DNA from: Mangifera indica
Lineage: Eukaryota > Streptophyta > Magnoliopsida > Sapindales > Anacardiaceae
Assembly: GCF_011075055.1 (NCBI RefSeq)
Contig: NC_058138.1
Span: 5,538,001-5,602,000, forward strand
DNA: 64,000 bases
Reading direction: 5' to 3'
Made by a program: the position numbers and the translations under genes. Shown here in pieces: positions 11,587 to 23,519 of this stretch. The notes under the pieces are model-generated. The model worked only from the letters and a program-made list of their open reading frames with translations. It searched no databases and was not told where the DNA came from. Numbering within the stretch: the first letter of the stretch is position 1; each line of letters opens with the position of its first letter.

Positions 11587-14300
11587 ATTATAGCCTGCGA
11601 AATTCTAGTTTTAGTGCTTGAAACCAAGAACCAAAATGAATTCGTTATGGTGGTTGAACATTGCACTAGTACTTGAACAAAATATAATGCAATCTGCCAA
11701 AAGCATTCATTGCTAATTGAACAAAAATACTCCAAGAGAATTTACAGCTCAAGGAGAAAGTTTCTTCTCTTCAAATACTTCTCTCCCATTTTCCAAGGCC
11801 TGCACTGGGACTTCAAATACTTCAAGAATCAGAGAAGCATTACACACGATTATTATGCAGCAGAAAAATACATATAACAGACACAAAATTTTCTTTGAGG
11901 AAAAAAGAAAAAGAAAAAATTTATTGAAAATGTTGGAGAGTTGAGTCAGGCCTTTTCTCGAATACGTCAACGACACCATTGTTATTTGCAACATCATCAA
12001 GCTGCATGCAGAAAAACCATCAAAATAATCACAAAAATGCGAGGACGAATAGAGAGATTGTAACCATCAAAATATGAAAGATTGTAAACAGCAGTTAAAA
12101 TGCATCTGAATCGATAGATCATTACATCAAGAATCATAAAACGTATCTATTTGCACAATTGGATCAACTATAAACATCAAATCTTGATTTTTCAGATGAA
12201 AGAATAGAGAGAGAACAGAGTCTGCAGTGAAAGAAAACTGCAGATATTTTAGTGCAGGGGAGCCAAGGAGTCGGATTTGTAATCAAATTGTCATTTTTAC
12301 CCTTAATTATGATAGAATTCGTTAATGTTTAATTGTTGATGGGTGGGGATATGGGTTTTTAAAACTTGATGGGTGCACTGTCAATACATAAAACCCTGGG
12401 TGGGAACAAGGCTTTTGGTCTTTTTTTATTTAACTTCAAGAAAAAACTTTTACTTGTGGCCTCCATCGGTTTGGGTTGGTAGTAATCGTAACTTGTTCAT
12501 GAGCACCTTCAACGGCGATTAAGCTTTTATCGTCAACATTTTCAAGCAAAATCCTCTCTTTGGCGTGCTAATACACTCCAAGTTACTGTTTATGAAGCAA
12601 AGATTCAATCTTTGAAGAATTAGCTATACCCGGATAATGGCGACTTGAACTCTGTTGTGAAGATAATTAAATGGATATCTCCTTGTAGAAGGTTTCAACA
12701 TGACTGATACTTATGGTAAGATTCATACATGATGAATTGGATTGTCTACCATTATTCACCAAAAAAGGAAAAAATTTGATATTATATTTTGAATAAATTA
12801 TGAAAACATATGCCCCTTGATTGAATGCACTCAGCAGTGCCGGCCAATTTTTCTTGGACAGTTATTTACTTTCAATTTCTTTTCTTTGCAATTTCACACA
12901 CTCTGATAAAAATATCAAAAGTAGGTAGACAATTAATCAGACAAAAAGAAACACATTTTTCAAGCAATAGCCACATAATAGTGACTGTGCTCTTAAAGAT
13001 AATAGCACACTAGGCTAGGTTGTGTTTACATTTCAATAACCATATTTTGATGTATCTAATTTGCAATTGTGATTAAATTTGTTGCAGTTGAAACTTGAAA
13101 TGACTCTCTAACTAGTGTGATTTTGATAATAAAAAATTTTTATTTGAGTTAAATTATCTTTTAAAATAGAATTCACTACAACTAAATAAATAAAAATTTA
13201 AGTTCAGTTATTAATCTTATAACTACTATAACATATAAATTAAAAAGTTTAATTTTAAAATATTATCAAAAAAATATTTAAATTCTTACTTTCTTATACT
13301 TTAAATCCCTTGCATTATTCTCATTTGAGGCAATTGCTCCTCTATCGTGGGAAAAGAATATTTTTTATGGTATTTGAAAGGGAAGATGAGAGACAAGAAA
13401 ATTGAGACCTACAAATAGTAGGGGCGGTACGAATTTTAATAGGGTCATTTTATTTAACAATATCCGACTGCTTAAACCTTTTCATTAATGGAATTTCATC
13501 CTCATAGTTGGTCCCATTTATTTAAAGATTATAGTTGAGTTAAAATCAAATTATGTAGTTATTAGTTGGTTGTCAAAGTTTGAGGTGCTTAAATCGGTTA
13601 ATTCAATTTAAAAAATAAATAAATTTGATACAAATAAATTTTTTTGATTAAAAAAAGTCAGTATAACTTCAAAAGTACAATCCGAGTTAAATAATCTAAA
13701 AAATTATTCAATCAATAAAAATACAAATTTACTATTAATAATCCATAAGTAAATAATTATATTTTATAATATTATGAGTTAATAAATATTTATCCATGTA
13801 AATTGTTATTTATTATTATGAGTTAATAAATAGGTACAAAAGATTTAAACTTTATTTTACACTGAACCGAAAGAGAGTCAACTCAGATCTCGTCCAATAG
13901 CCCTAATATTAAGTAAAAATCATGATAGTCCAATTGCTTATTGTATTTATATTGAAAACTTAATTGTCTGTATCGTGTATCATATTGTATTGTAAAATAT
14001 ACTTTTAAAAAAATAAAATAACAAAATATTAATAAAATAATAAAATTTAAATTTACATGTTATCATTTTAAAGAATATCATAAATACATTTAAAATTTCT
14101 CATAAACACCCCTACAGCACATCATTTTCTCTAAAAATATATATAAATTCGAATCGATAATACATATCATATCATAAGATATATATCATATCGTATTATA
14201 CATTCATTATATCGTATTAATTTGATACGCCTTAAAATATGAATTTTTTAAATTTGTAAACAATCATAATACATTTCAAATATTTTTTCTGATTGAACAG
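11587..14300. repeat. 2.7-kb tandem duplication, unit 1
   Basis: Unit 1 matches unit 2 (14,302-17,040) over its length with a nearly constant offset of about 2.72-2.79 kb. It contains, in order, a segment with an exon-like minus-strand stretch, a PPR gene 5' end (about 12,490-12,725), repeat block copy C and an AT-rich MITE-like repeat. Identity looks above 90% in the first 1.1 kb and lower in the AT-rich part. The shared internal junction near 13,860 and 16,590 shows that the deletion preceded the duplication. Confidence 0.75.
12490..12725 (+). pseudogene. PPR gene 5' end, copy 1 (fragment)
   Basis: The sequence matches the start of the PPR pseudogene at 19,665-19,945: a start-like segment (ATGAGCACCTTCAACGG), then AAGCAAAGATTCAATCTTTG, CCCGGATAAT and GGCGACTTGAACTCTG. 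In the longer copies the consensus frame reads like a PPR protein leader with DSTGDLNSAVKIFKW. Here a deletion removed the segment after the GGATAAT word, and stops interrupt the rest. Only about 80 codons remain, with no PPR repeats downstream. PPR proteins normally bind organellar RNA; this fragment cannot. Confidence 0.55.
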
Positions 14301-14301
14301 A

Positions 14302-17040
14302 TTGTAGTCTGCAAAATTCTAGTTCCAGTGCTTGAAACTAAGAACCAAAATGAATTCATTATAGTGGTTGAACATTGCACTGGTAATTGAACAGAATATA
14401 ATGCAATCTGCAAAATGCAGTCATTGCTAGTTGAACAAAAATGCTCCAAGAGAATTTACAGCTCAAGGAGAAAGTTGCTTCTCTTCAAATACTTCTCTCC
14501 CATTTTCCAAGGCCTGCACTGGGTCTTCAAATACTTCAAGAATCAGAGAAGCATTACACACGATTATTATGCAGCAGAAAAATATAATATATATAACAGA
14601 CACAAAATTTCCTTTGAGGAAAAAAGAAAAAGAAAAAACTTATTGAAAATGTTGGGGAGTTGAGTCAGGCCTTTTCTCCAATACGTGAACGACACCATTG
14701 TTATTTGCAACATCATCAAGCTACATGCAGAAAAACCATCAAAATAATCACAACACTGAACACACATAATAATCACAAAAATGCGACGACGAATAGAGAG
14801 ATTGTAACCATCAAAATATGAAAGATTGTAAACAGCCGTTAAAATGCATCTCAATCGATAGATCATTACATCAAGAATCATAAAACGTATCTATTTACAC
14901 CATTGGATCAACTATAAACATCAAATCTTGATATTTCAGATGAAAGAATAGACACAGAATAGAGCCTGCAGTGAAAGAAAACCGCAGATATTTTAGTGAA
15001 GGGGAGCCAAGGAGTCGGATTTTTAATTACTGCTCAAATTGTCATTTTTACCCATACTTATGTTAGAATTCGTTAATGTTAATTGTTGATAGGGGGGATA
15101 TGGGTTTTTAAAACTTAATGGGTGGGAACAAGCATTGTGGCCTTTTTTTATTTAACTTCAATTGGAAAAAACTTTTACTTGTGGGCTCCATCAGTTTGGG
15201 TTGGTAGTAACCTAAACCTGCTCATGAGCGCCTTCAATGGGGATTAAGCTTTTATCGTTAACATTATCAAGCAAAATCCTCACTTTCGTGTGCGAATACA
15301 TTCCAAGTTACTGATTATGAAGCAAAGATTCAACCTTTGAGGAATAAGCTATACCCGGATAATCTTATCCGGCTTTCAGATAGCATTGGTGACTTGAACT
15401 CTGCTATGAAGATATTTAAATGGGTACCTCTCCAAAAAGGGTTTCAACACAACTGATATTTATGATAGGATAAATTTGTAATTTATGAGAATGAACAAGA
15501 AAGGGTGTAGTCCTAATAATATAAGTTAGTCCATAGATAAATGTTTGTGTTTTGGGATTCATAATTTATTTGCTTTTTGGTGCAAATAATTCATAAAAAA
15601 TGGATTTAACTCATCATTGTTGCTCAATCTTTCTTGGGTGGCTATTTGCTTCCAATTTCTTTTCTCTGCGATTCCATACACTATTTGACAAAATGTCAAA
15701 AGTAGATAGATAATTAATTTGACAAAAACAAACGTATTTTTCAAACAGTATCCACATGACAGTGATTGTACTCTTAAAGATAATAGGACGCCAGACCAGC
15801 TTGTATTTACATTTCAAGGACCATATTTCAATGTATCTAGTTTACAATTGAGATTAAATTTGTTGTAGGTGAAACTTGAAATGACTCTTTAACCATTGTG
15901 ATTTTGGTAATAAATAAATTTTATTTGAATTAAATCATTTTTTAATAATAGATCAATTAAAAAACTTAATTTAAAAATATTATTGGAAAAATATTTGAAT
16001 TCTTACTTTCTTGTGCTTTAAATCCTTTGCATTATCCCCATTTGAGGCAATTGCTCTCCTACCATGTGAAGAGAATATTTTTAGTGGAACTTGAAAAGGA
16101 AGATGAGAGGGAAGAAGATTGAGACCCCCATCACCCACCAATAGAGAGATAAAGAGAGGGTATAAATTTTAGTAGGATCACCTTACTTAACAATATTTAA
16201 CTACTTGGACTCTTTCATTAATAGAGTTCCATCCTTGTAATTGGTACCATTTCATTAATGGAGTTAAAATCAAATTATTTAGTTATTTGTTGGTTGTTAA
16301 ACTTTAAAGTGCTTAAATAGGTTAATTTAATTTTTAAAAAAATAATTTGATTCAAATAAATTTTTTTAATTAAAAAAGCCAATATAACTTCAACGGTACA
16401 ATCCGAGTTAAATAATCTGAAAAAAATATAAAAATCTTATATAATTATTTAATCAATAAAAATACAAATTTGTTGTTAATAACCCATAAGTAAATAATTA
16501 TATTTTAATAATATTATGAGTTAATAAATATTTATCTATATAAATTGTTATTTATTATAGATACAAAAGATTTAAACTTTATTTTACACTGAGCAAAACA
16601 AGAGTTGGCTCAGATCTCATCGAATAGCCCTAACATTAAGTTAAAATCATGATAGTCGAATTACGTATTATATCGTATATTGAAAATTTAATTGTCTGTA
16701 TTATATATCATATCATATTGTAGAATATACCTTTTAAAAAATAAAATAACCAAATATTAATAAAATAATGAAATTTAAATTTACATATCATCATTTTAAA
16801 AAATATTACAAACTCCTCTAAATTTTTAAAATTTCTCAAATACACCTCTACAACACATCATTTTCTCTAAAAATGTGTATCAATTCGAATCAATAATATA
16901 TATCGTATCATAAGATATGTATTATATCGTATTATGTATTCATCATATTGTATTAATTTGTTACACCTTAAAATACACATCCTTTTTCACCTGTATCATA
17001 TTATATTATAAGATACGTATCATGTATCGTATATAATGAT
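14302..17040. repeat. 2.7-kb tandem duplication, unit 2
   Basis: This is the second copy of 11,587-14,300. It starts at GTAGTCTGCAAAATTCTAG and carries the same order of parts: exon-like minus-strand segment, PPR 5' end at about 15,210-15,500, repeat block copy D (15,550-16,590) and MITE-like repeat (16,645-17,035). Unlike unit 1 it continues into sequence matching 10,220-10,790, so its right flank is the older arrangement. Confidence 0.75.
15210..15500 (+). pseudogene. PPR gene 5' end, copy 2 (fragment)
   Basis: The same leader as at 12,490 and 19,665 is present but fuller: ATGAGCGCCTTCAATGG, CCCGGATAATCTTATCCGG, GACTTGAACTCTGCTATGAA, then CAAAAAGGGTTTCAACAC and GAATGAACAAGAAAGGGTG. In frames that shift it reads as NLIRLSD, GDLNSA and FKWVPL. 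After about 95 codons the sequence turns into the non-coding repeat block, so the PPR repeats are missing. Confidence 0.6.
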
Positions 17041-17639
17041 GGATCCACCAAACATTGAATAAAAGAAATAATGTACTAAAAGAAAGAATATAATAACACA
17101 ACTAATTTGTTTATGCAAAAAAAAGCTCTTCCATGAGAAGGAAGCAAAAAAATTTGTGGGAATTTAACGATTCACTTAAATCCAATATAATAAAAAAAAT
17201 GTTTACAACAACCGCAATTCATAAGAAATATTTTACACAAATTTAAAATTCAATCACAATCTAACATAAATGAAATACACAAACACTGAGATGAATTCAA
17301 ATAATCATATAAGAAGTAGATCTTTGGACTATATAACTCAAATGCAATTGTTAAAATCAAAATTCAATTATTCATATTAAAGATCCACTCATCTTGTTGT
17401 ATATGATCAAAAAATAAAGTTATAATGGTATGTCTAAATATTTAAATATTTGAATATCAATTATTTAAAAATAAAAAAAATTAAAATATTTAAATTTCAA
17501 TTATTTAAATATGAAAGCAAATTAAAATGGTATACTTGAATTGATCCTTAAAACAATTAAGAAATTTAAATTAATCATTTGAAATATTGGTAGCTTATTG
17601 ACCTTACAACTAACTCATTTACTTTAGAGGGGATTTCTA

Positions 17640-18900
17640 AAAATTGATCAAACTTTTTGGTTTTAATAATATTTCTCTTAATTTTAGGGGATAAGACATC
17701 CAAATGGTATCTTTGTTTTGAAAACAAATTTGCCTATTCTCATCAATGTGCATTTAAAAGTAATCAATTTTGCAGCTTATATGAAAACAAATGGGGTAAT
17801 GTTAGAGCCCACATTTAAGATGAGAAAGAACCATCAAAAAGAAGGAATGACGGACACAAGTGGCCAACTAATGAAGGTGACAGTTGTCAAGACACAACAA
17901 AAGAAGAGGAGACAAACAGGCTGCAAAATGAAGATTTGTAAAAAAGGGAGTTGGACCACAAAGAGATTTATTATCAGACGTGGCAGACAAAGATTGCAGA
18001 GACAATTTGCTGAAGAAAGCTTATAAGGCTGGAAAGGGGGCCTGGAGAGTGGAGAGAAAAAAAATAGAAAATTGATAAGGGAAGGGAGAACCAGCCTCTC
18101 GAATGCTGGACGTGGGAAGATATTTTCTGTATCGTTTTATTAAGATGGAAGAATGATTTTGTAAGGCATTGTGAACTGAGTTGTATTAAGATTATCTTCA
18201 AACAATACATCAGGCAGCGCATCTTCTGTTTAAATTGTATAACCTTTTGTACACAACCTGAGATGATAGACTGTAATTGGGTGATGTGATTATTTATTTT
18301 TTCTCTTATATCAAAATCACCTAATCAAATGTTAACACATCAGATTATACACAAAATGTTGTATAATTTGTTTGTATATGTAGTATTATTCTTCTATAAA
18401 TAATGTTTGAATTTTTATTTCACAGCGAACTATAGCATCAAATGTTCATGGAGTGATGAATTGGTTGAGACAAGAAATTCAAACATAACGCTAAAAGAAT
18501 GCTAGATGGAGATATCTCTATTCAAGGAAAATGGTGAAATATTACGAGTGCTAATGCCACTTACTGATTAGTTGTGAGATCAAAATATTATGGAATTGCT
18601 TAAAAATTAAGTTTAATTTGCAGCTTATATGATTGACTTCTTTTCAACAATAAAACTTGTTATTGAATCTATATGTTACCTTTCCTTTTACAATTAGAGT
18701 TCATTCTGTAATATGTTTTTTAATTCTCAAACATTTATGCTTAGTAAACTATAATAATTATATACTACATGATATTCAATGACACCTACACAGAACCATT
18801 GATAATTGATAGTAGTTTGTATATAAGTTTTTGTTATGTTGAAACAAATACAAATTCCTCGTTTGTAATAAAAAACTTAAAAATATTTAACTGAAAAATT
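17640..18900. other. Spacer with possible solo Copia-type LTR (about 17,802-18,250)
   Basis: From TGTTAGAGCCCACAT at 17,802 the base composition changes to a purine-rich stretch. It then has TTATAAGGCTGG near 18,022 as a possible TATA region, and TGTGAACTGAGTTGTATTAAG and CAAACAATACATCA near 18,170-18,210, which resemble the R-U5 part of plant Copia LTRs. A 102-codon open frame (17,718-18,023) overlaps it, is rich in Lys and Arg, and has no recognisable domain. I could not find a matching right end or target duplication. The rest is spacer. Confidence 0.3.
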
Positions 18901-18939
18901 TTATAAATGAATGCTAACATCGGCTAGCCAATAACTATG

Positions 18940-19100
18940 TTTAGAGGTATCAAATGAGCCAAGTTATGGAAGCTCAGCAAAAAAGCCTGACACAAAAGGG
19001 TTTGGCCCGCTATAAAAGTGAGCCAGAGTGGGCCTATGGGCTGTCCAACTTTGGCTGTGAGCCTAGGCACAAGCCCATGGGTTGGCCCTGATACTATTTA
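18940..19100. repeat. GGGCC-rich hAT-like end fragment
   Basis: TTTAGAGGTATCAAATGAGCC at 18,940, followed by alternating GGCCC/GGGCC words to 19,090, resembles the ends of hAT-like non-autonomous elements, as at 10,850-11,582. No partner end was found. Confidence 0.25.
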
Positions 19101-19384
19101 AAAATTTAAAAAATACTCTAATATAATTAATTAATTAATTAATATATAAAAAATTATAAATATATATAAGAAAAAAAAATTTAGACTTAAAAAAATGAAT
19201 TGAGTTCTTTGTATTAATGATCAATCTCACATGCATGAGATAATCAAAATTTTAGCTTGATTGAAATATTTTACTTAATATTTATTTATAATAAGTGAAA
19301 GAAGTAAATGATTTTATTATTCTAGATATAGGACTCTTTGCAAAGTCCAAAAATTTATTAATGATATTAATACAAATGTTGCTA

Positions 19385-19570
19385 TGCAAATTTTCAAAGG
19401 TAGAGATGCAGCCCATAAAAGCCCAATGGGCCTATTCCCCCTACTTCAACCCAAAACTCATCCAAATGGCAACAATAAAAACAAAATCTCAAACTCACGG
19501 AGGAGTTCTCTCTTACAAACAGTGCAATACAATAGATTCTCGGCCTCAATCTCTATCACTGATAGTCAGT
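19385..19570. repeat. PPR upstream segment, duplicated at 33,185-33,345
   Basis: The segment with GTAGAGATGCAGCCCA, AAGCCCAATGGGC and CCCCCTACTTCAACCCAAAAC occurs here, upstream of the PPR pseudogene, and again at 33,185-33,345 with no PPR sequence behind it. Similarity is about 85% by eye. It looks like a 5' flank that was copied without its gene. Confidence 0.55.
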
Positions 19571-19664
19571 GATTAAGCTTCCGTGTATTGCTTATTTCAA
19601 GTCTTAATTTTCTTTTATTTTTGTTTAAGGTGCTGTTTCAGTGATGCCAAATTGTCTTAACTAG

Positions 19665-21330
19665 TTCATGAGCGCCTTCAATGGCCACTAAGCTTTTATC
19701 TTTAACATTTTCAAACAAAATCCCCAAACAGGTTAATTTAACTGCCTGTATATCCTCACTTTCTTGTGCTAATGCCCTGCAAGTTACTGATTATGAACCA
19801 AAGATTCAATCTTTGAGGAATCAGCCATACCCGGATAATCTTATCCGGGTTTAGGATAGCACTGGCGACTTGAACTCTGCTGTGACGACATTTAAATAGG
19901 TATCTCTCCAAAAAGGGTTTCAACACAACTGATACTTATGGTAAGATAATTTTGTAGTTTAGGAGAATGAACAAGAAAGGGTGTAGTCCTAATAGTAGAA
20001 GTTTTGAGATAATAATTATAAAAGGACTTATTTTGAGCAATCGAGTGGATGATTCGGTTATCATTTTAGGAGAGATTTTATGCTGGATTTGAGCTGAAAT
20101 TAAGTTTCTATACCTGTATAATACCACTGTTTTGTAGGGAAAAAAAACTAGGGGAGGGAATCCGACTGTTAAGGTTGATGAGAGCTTCAAATCTTTTGCC
20201 AGATGGGTTGATTTATAGGGAGTTAATTAGATGCACGTGTGAGATCCATACGTTAGATGATGCGAATTATCTTCTTGAAGAGATGATGGAAAATGGTAGA
20301 ACACCTGCTGTTGATGTGTTTGTTGATCTAGTAGTAGGACTTTGTGCTATGCTTGAAGGCTGTTGCAATGCTGGTAAAGTTTTTTTGGCAAAAAGTATCC
20401 TGGACAAAATGGATGAGAGAAACATAGCTGATTGTGATTCTTGGAATATTCTAATCATATGGCTTTCTGAGAATATGGAAATAAGGAAAGCTGATGAAAT
20501 CTTTGTAGAATGTTTATATTTTCCATAGTTCCTTACTCTGCGACATACTCAGCTTTTGTTGTAAGCAACTGTCGGTTGAGAAAGTATGAGGATGCTCTGC
20601 AGGCATTCCATCGGGTTTGTATCAAAAATTGAGTTCTGGATTCTATATCTTATTAGGACTCATGGGGAGCCTTTGCCAGGCAGGAAAAATTTGGAGGCTG
20701 CTGAAGTATTTCATGTCATGTCGAAGGACAGATGCTCCCTCAGTCCTTCTTCTTACAATATGCTGATAGGTTGCATGTGTAGCATGGGACAAGTGGATAA
20801 AGCAATTAGGCTACGGGGTTTTTCTTACAGTTCTAATACTTCTTATACTACTCTAACTTACACGACAATCATGCATGGATTGTCAAAATTAAAAATGGCT
20901 ATAGGACTAATGGTAATTCTCTCACAAATTTTGGTGGACAGTTGTGCTATAGATGTGGAAGTATATTGCATCCTCATACAAAGCATGAGTGCACAAAATT
21001 GAACTAAGGATTCTGTTTTCTTTTTCAATGTGCTGGTTAATGAGGGTTTAGTGTCTGACCAAGAAACAATGCATACTCTTCTGTGTTGTTTGGCTAGCCA
21101 ATCTGACTTGCACATGGTTTTAAGTGGGATTGATAAACTAGTTTCTAATAGTGATACTTTGGATTCATCTATGTGTAACATACTTATCAGTGGCCTCTGG
21201 AAAGAGGGTCTAAAATGTGAGGCATCCTGATTATTGGATCTGATGTTGGAAAAAGATTGGGTAGCAGATGCTATAACTCACGGACTGTTGGTTGGGTCTT
21301 TCTATTCAATGCAAGAAATGAAACTGTAAT
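19665..21330 (+). pseudogene. P-class PPR protein pseudogene
   Basis: The leader (ATGAGCGCCTTCAATGG at about 19,668) is followed by the same 5' region seen in two truncated copies upstream. Degenerate 35-residue PPR units come next: 20,175-20,525 is open (PDGLIYRELIRCTC, LDDANYLLEEMMENGRTP, GKVFLAKSILDKMDERNI, DSWNILIIWLSENMEIRKAD). Further units lie at about 20,560-21,000 (YEDALQAFHRV, SSYNMLIGCMCSMGQVDKAI) and at 21,030-21,230. The frame shifts repeatedly and stops occur near 19,853, 19,898, 20,529 and 21,002. Such proteins usually bind RNA in mitochondria or plastids; the exact orthologue is not clear. There is no sign of an intact product. Confidence 0.8.
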
Positions 21331-22480
21331 TAGAAAGTTTCTAAATTACCCTGGTGGAAAACTTGCCATGATGGGTTGTAAGCTTCTTTGGGATCTAATG
21401 TAGCAGTTTTGGTTGAGTTGCATGAGAAATCAGTCTATAATGGCATATGATTGTAAACATGCCAGATTAGTTGTTCTTTACCTAGCTATCTTATAATCTG
21501 TGACATGATGCTACTGCATTGTAAATTCCAAAGGGAAACTTATTGGTCGAAATCTCTATAAATGTTGTGGAATCATTAGCTTTTTGGTCCACTGTATTTT
21601 TTGTTTAGTACTTGTGCTTTGCTCTTTTCATTATTTCCTGTCAGTTTAATTGTTATTACGGTGTAATATGCTCAATACGCACTTGGGAAATCTCCTTGTT
21701 CTGTTAAGTCATACCTGGCATACTATCAATGAAGTTAGTGCTAGGGTATTTAATTTGACTCAAGTCAATTTCTGAAAAATGATCCTGTGGTACATTACAT
21801 TTCTGCCCATATTTAGCGTCAATTTTACTGTAAGATTTAGAATGTTTTTATATATTGGATAAATATGAAAGAAAAAAATTTTCAATTCCCTTCCAATGCA
21901 GAAGCTTAACATTACTTATTTTATTTTCAGAGATATCAAGCAGTGCCCTAATAAGTTTGAATTGGTTATCAACTTGTCCATCAGACTATTTGGATTTGTA
22001 GTTTTTGAGTAGAATGAAGAGGGCAGAAAGATTATAATCAGGAAAGGACTGAGGTCCGAGGAAAGACTGGAATTGCAACCTGCAGGCTAGAGATTGTTGC
22101 ATATTTAGCAGCTGAAGTTCATTCTTCAACAATATGATTGTTGTTGAACTCTATCCGACCACAGTTCCTGCAGAAGCAGTTTTCATCAAGTTTTAGTCAT
22201 TGATGTAAACTTTTACCGGTTACTTGGTTGAAGAGTGACAGTTGGTACAAGTTTTCTTCAGCTGAAATTCTCACCAAGGAAATGGAAATTGAAATGATTA
22301 ATTTAAGATACAAATTGCTGTAAAGTGACAATATAGTTAATGACTAATAAAAAAAGCTATAATTTAACTTGATTGCTCCAATGGGCATATATATGACTTA
22401 GCTTGTGTCTCCTAATATTAATTCCTGGGTTTGTCCTCGAATCTGATAAACTGCCTAATCTGTGTTATATTTTGAGGAAT
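21330..22480. other. Spacer between the PPR and nuclease pseudogenes
   Basis: T-rich non-coding sequence without a supported open frame. It may hold decayed introns or the 5' flank of the following pseudogene; a pyrimidine-rich stretch ending GGGTTGCAG at 22,500 looks like a splice acceptor. Confidence 0.4.
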
Positions 22481-22499
22481 TGTGTTTTCTGGGTTGCAG

Positions 22500-23519
22500 A
22501 TTTTCAATGAATATTTATGGGTAGTTTTGTTGAATGAGCAGAGTTTAAGGATGCAAGTGACAAGGAAATTCTAGCGGACCTGTTGTTCCAGGCGACCTGC
22601 AAATATAATGTTAATGTCTGGAGATCGAGATTTCTCCAGTGCTCTCTGTCAATTGAGGATGAGAAGATACAACATTTTGTTTGCTCAGCTACGAAAAGCC
22701 TTGGCTCTTCTCCTTGCAGTCACCAAGATCATATGGCTCTGCACGAGTCTTGTGGCTGGGGACCCTTGTTTACGACTAAAATTGGTAACAAATTTCAGTC
22801 CCTAATGATATGCCTTTTGCTCATGTACAAGTTCCCTACCTCGTGAATCCTAATTAGAAATTCAGTAACAGTGCTCTAGTTGATATGTTGGAAGATGAAG
22901 AAACATGTAAATTATCACCACCCTGGTACTAATTATAATCCCAAGAGTTCTGTTATGGGCCTTGCCTGGACAAATTTGCTCATTTCAACCTTGCTTAAAA
23001 TGGTTATCGAAATCATTATCCATCACAATCTTTAATGCCAAACAATCGCCCTAATTGTAATCAACTCGTAGTTCTGTCCAAAAAGGTGGTGAAGTCACCA
23101 AATTTGATCCTATTAGTATGAATCCGAAGCCTAGATTTTTAAGTAAGTTGCAAAATGGACATATAGAGCATAGGAGGCTGTTGTTTTTGTCACTAGTAAA
23201 CTCAATTAACATTTCTAGTAGTGTCATATGGGGAATGCAAGGGTGTCCAAAACCTTCTTATTATGTCCAAAGCTGTATAGGTGTAGTGTTCCTAGCATTG
23301 AACTCCTTGAAAAGTAAGATGATAATGGCAACTGAAGGTAATATAGTCGATTGCATTTGATGTGGGGAGCAAATGCATCGGAATATTGTAATTAAAAGGT
23401 CCTTGGAAATTGATATTGATCAGTAGTACATGGTAGTGAAGCAAAACATTGGAGCTATGAACTTGTATGTTGATAAGAATGAGAAACTCTGGAAATGTGT
23501 GAAACCTATTGTTGGTAAT
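22500..23519 (+). pseudogene. NYN/PIN-like nuclease-domain protein (MARF1/limkain-like), 5' portion before the insertion
   Basis: Coding sequence after an acceptor at 22,500 reads AEFKDASDKEILADLLFQAT, then, after a frameshift near 22,610, LMSGDRDFSSALCQLRMRRY and KIIWLCTSLVAGDP. The SGDRDF motif carries an Asp of the NYN nuclease site. From 23,160 a second domain reads ISSSVIWGMQGCPKPSYY and GVVFLALNSLKS, with KNEKLWKCVKPIVGN at the insertion point; this matches the C-terminal part of the plant family as I remember it. Lesions include TGG to TGA near 22,533, the frameshift near 22,610 and stops at 22,844 and 23,358. The family is expected to bind or cut RNA. The exon continues at 31,325 after the retrotransposon. 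Confidence 0.75.
23515..23519. repeat. Left target site duplication GTAAT
   Basis: GTAAT sits directly before the TGATAAGG start of the left LTR and matches 31,320-31,324. Confidence 0.95.

Noticed and set aside
17718..18023. Open frame of 102 codons, Lys/Arg-rich
   Set aside because: It has no recognisable domain and no second copy, and its purine-rich bias fits an LTR-like sequence better than a protein.
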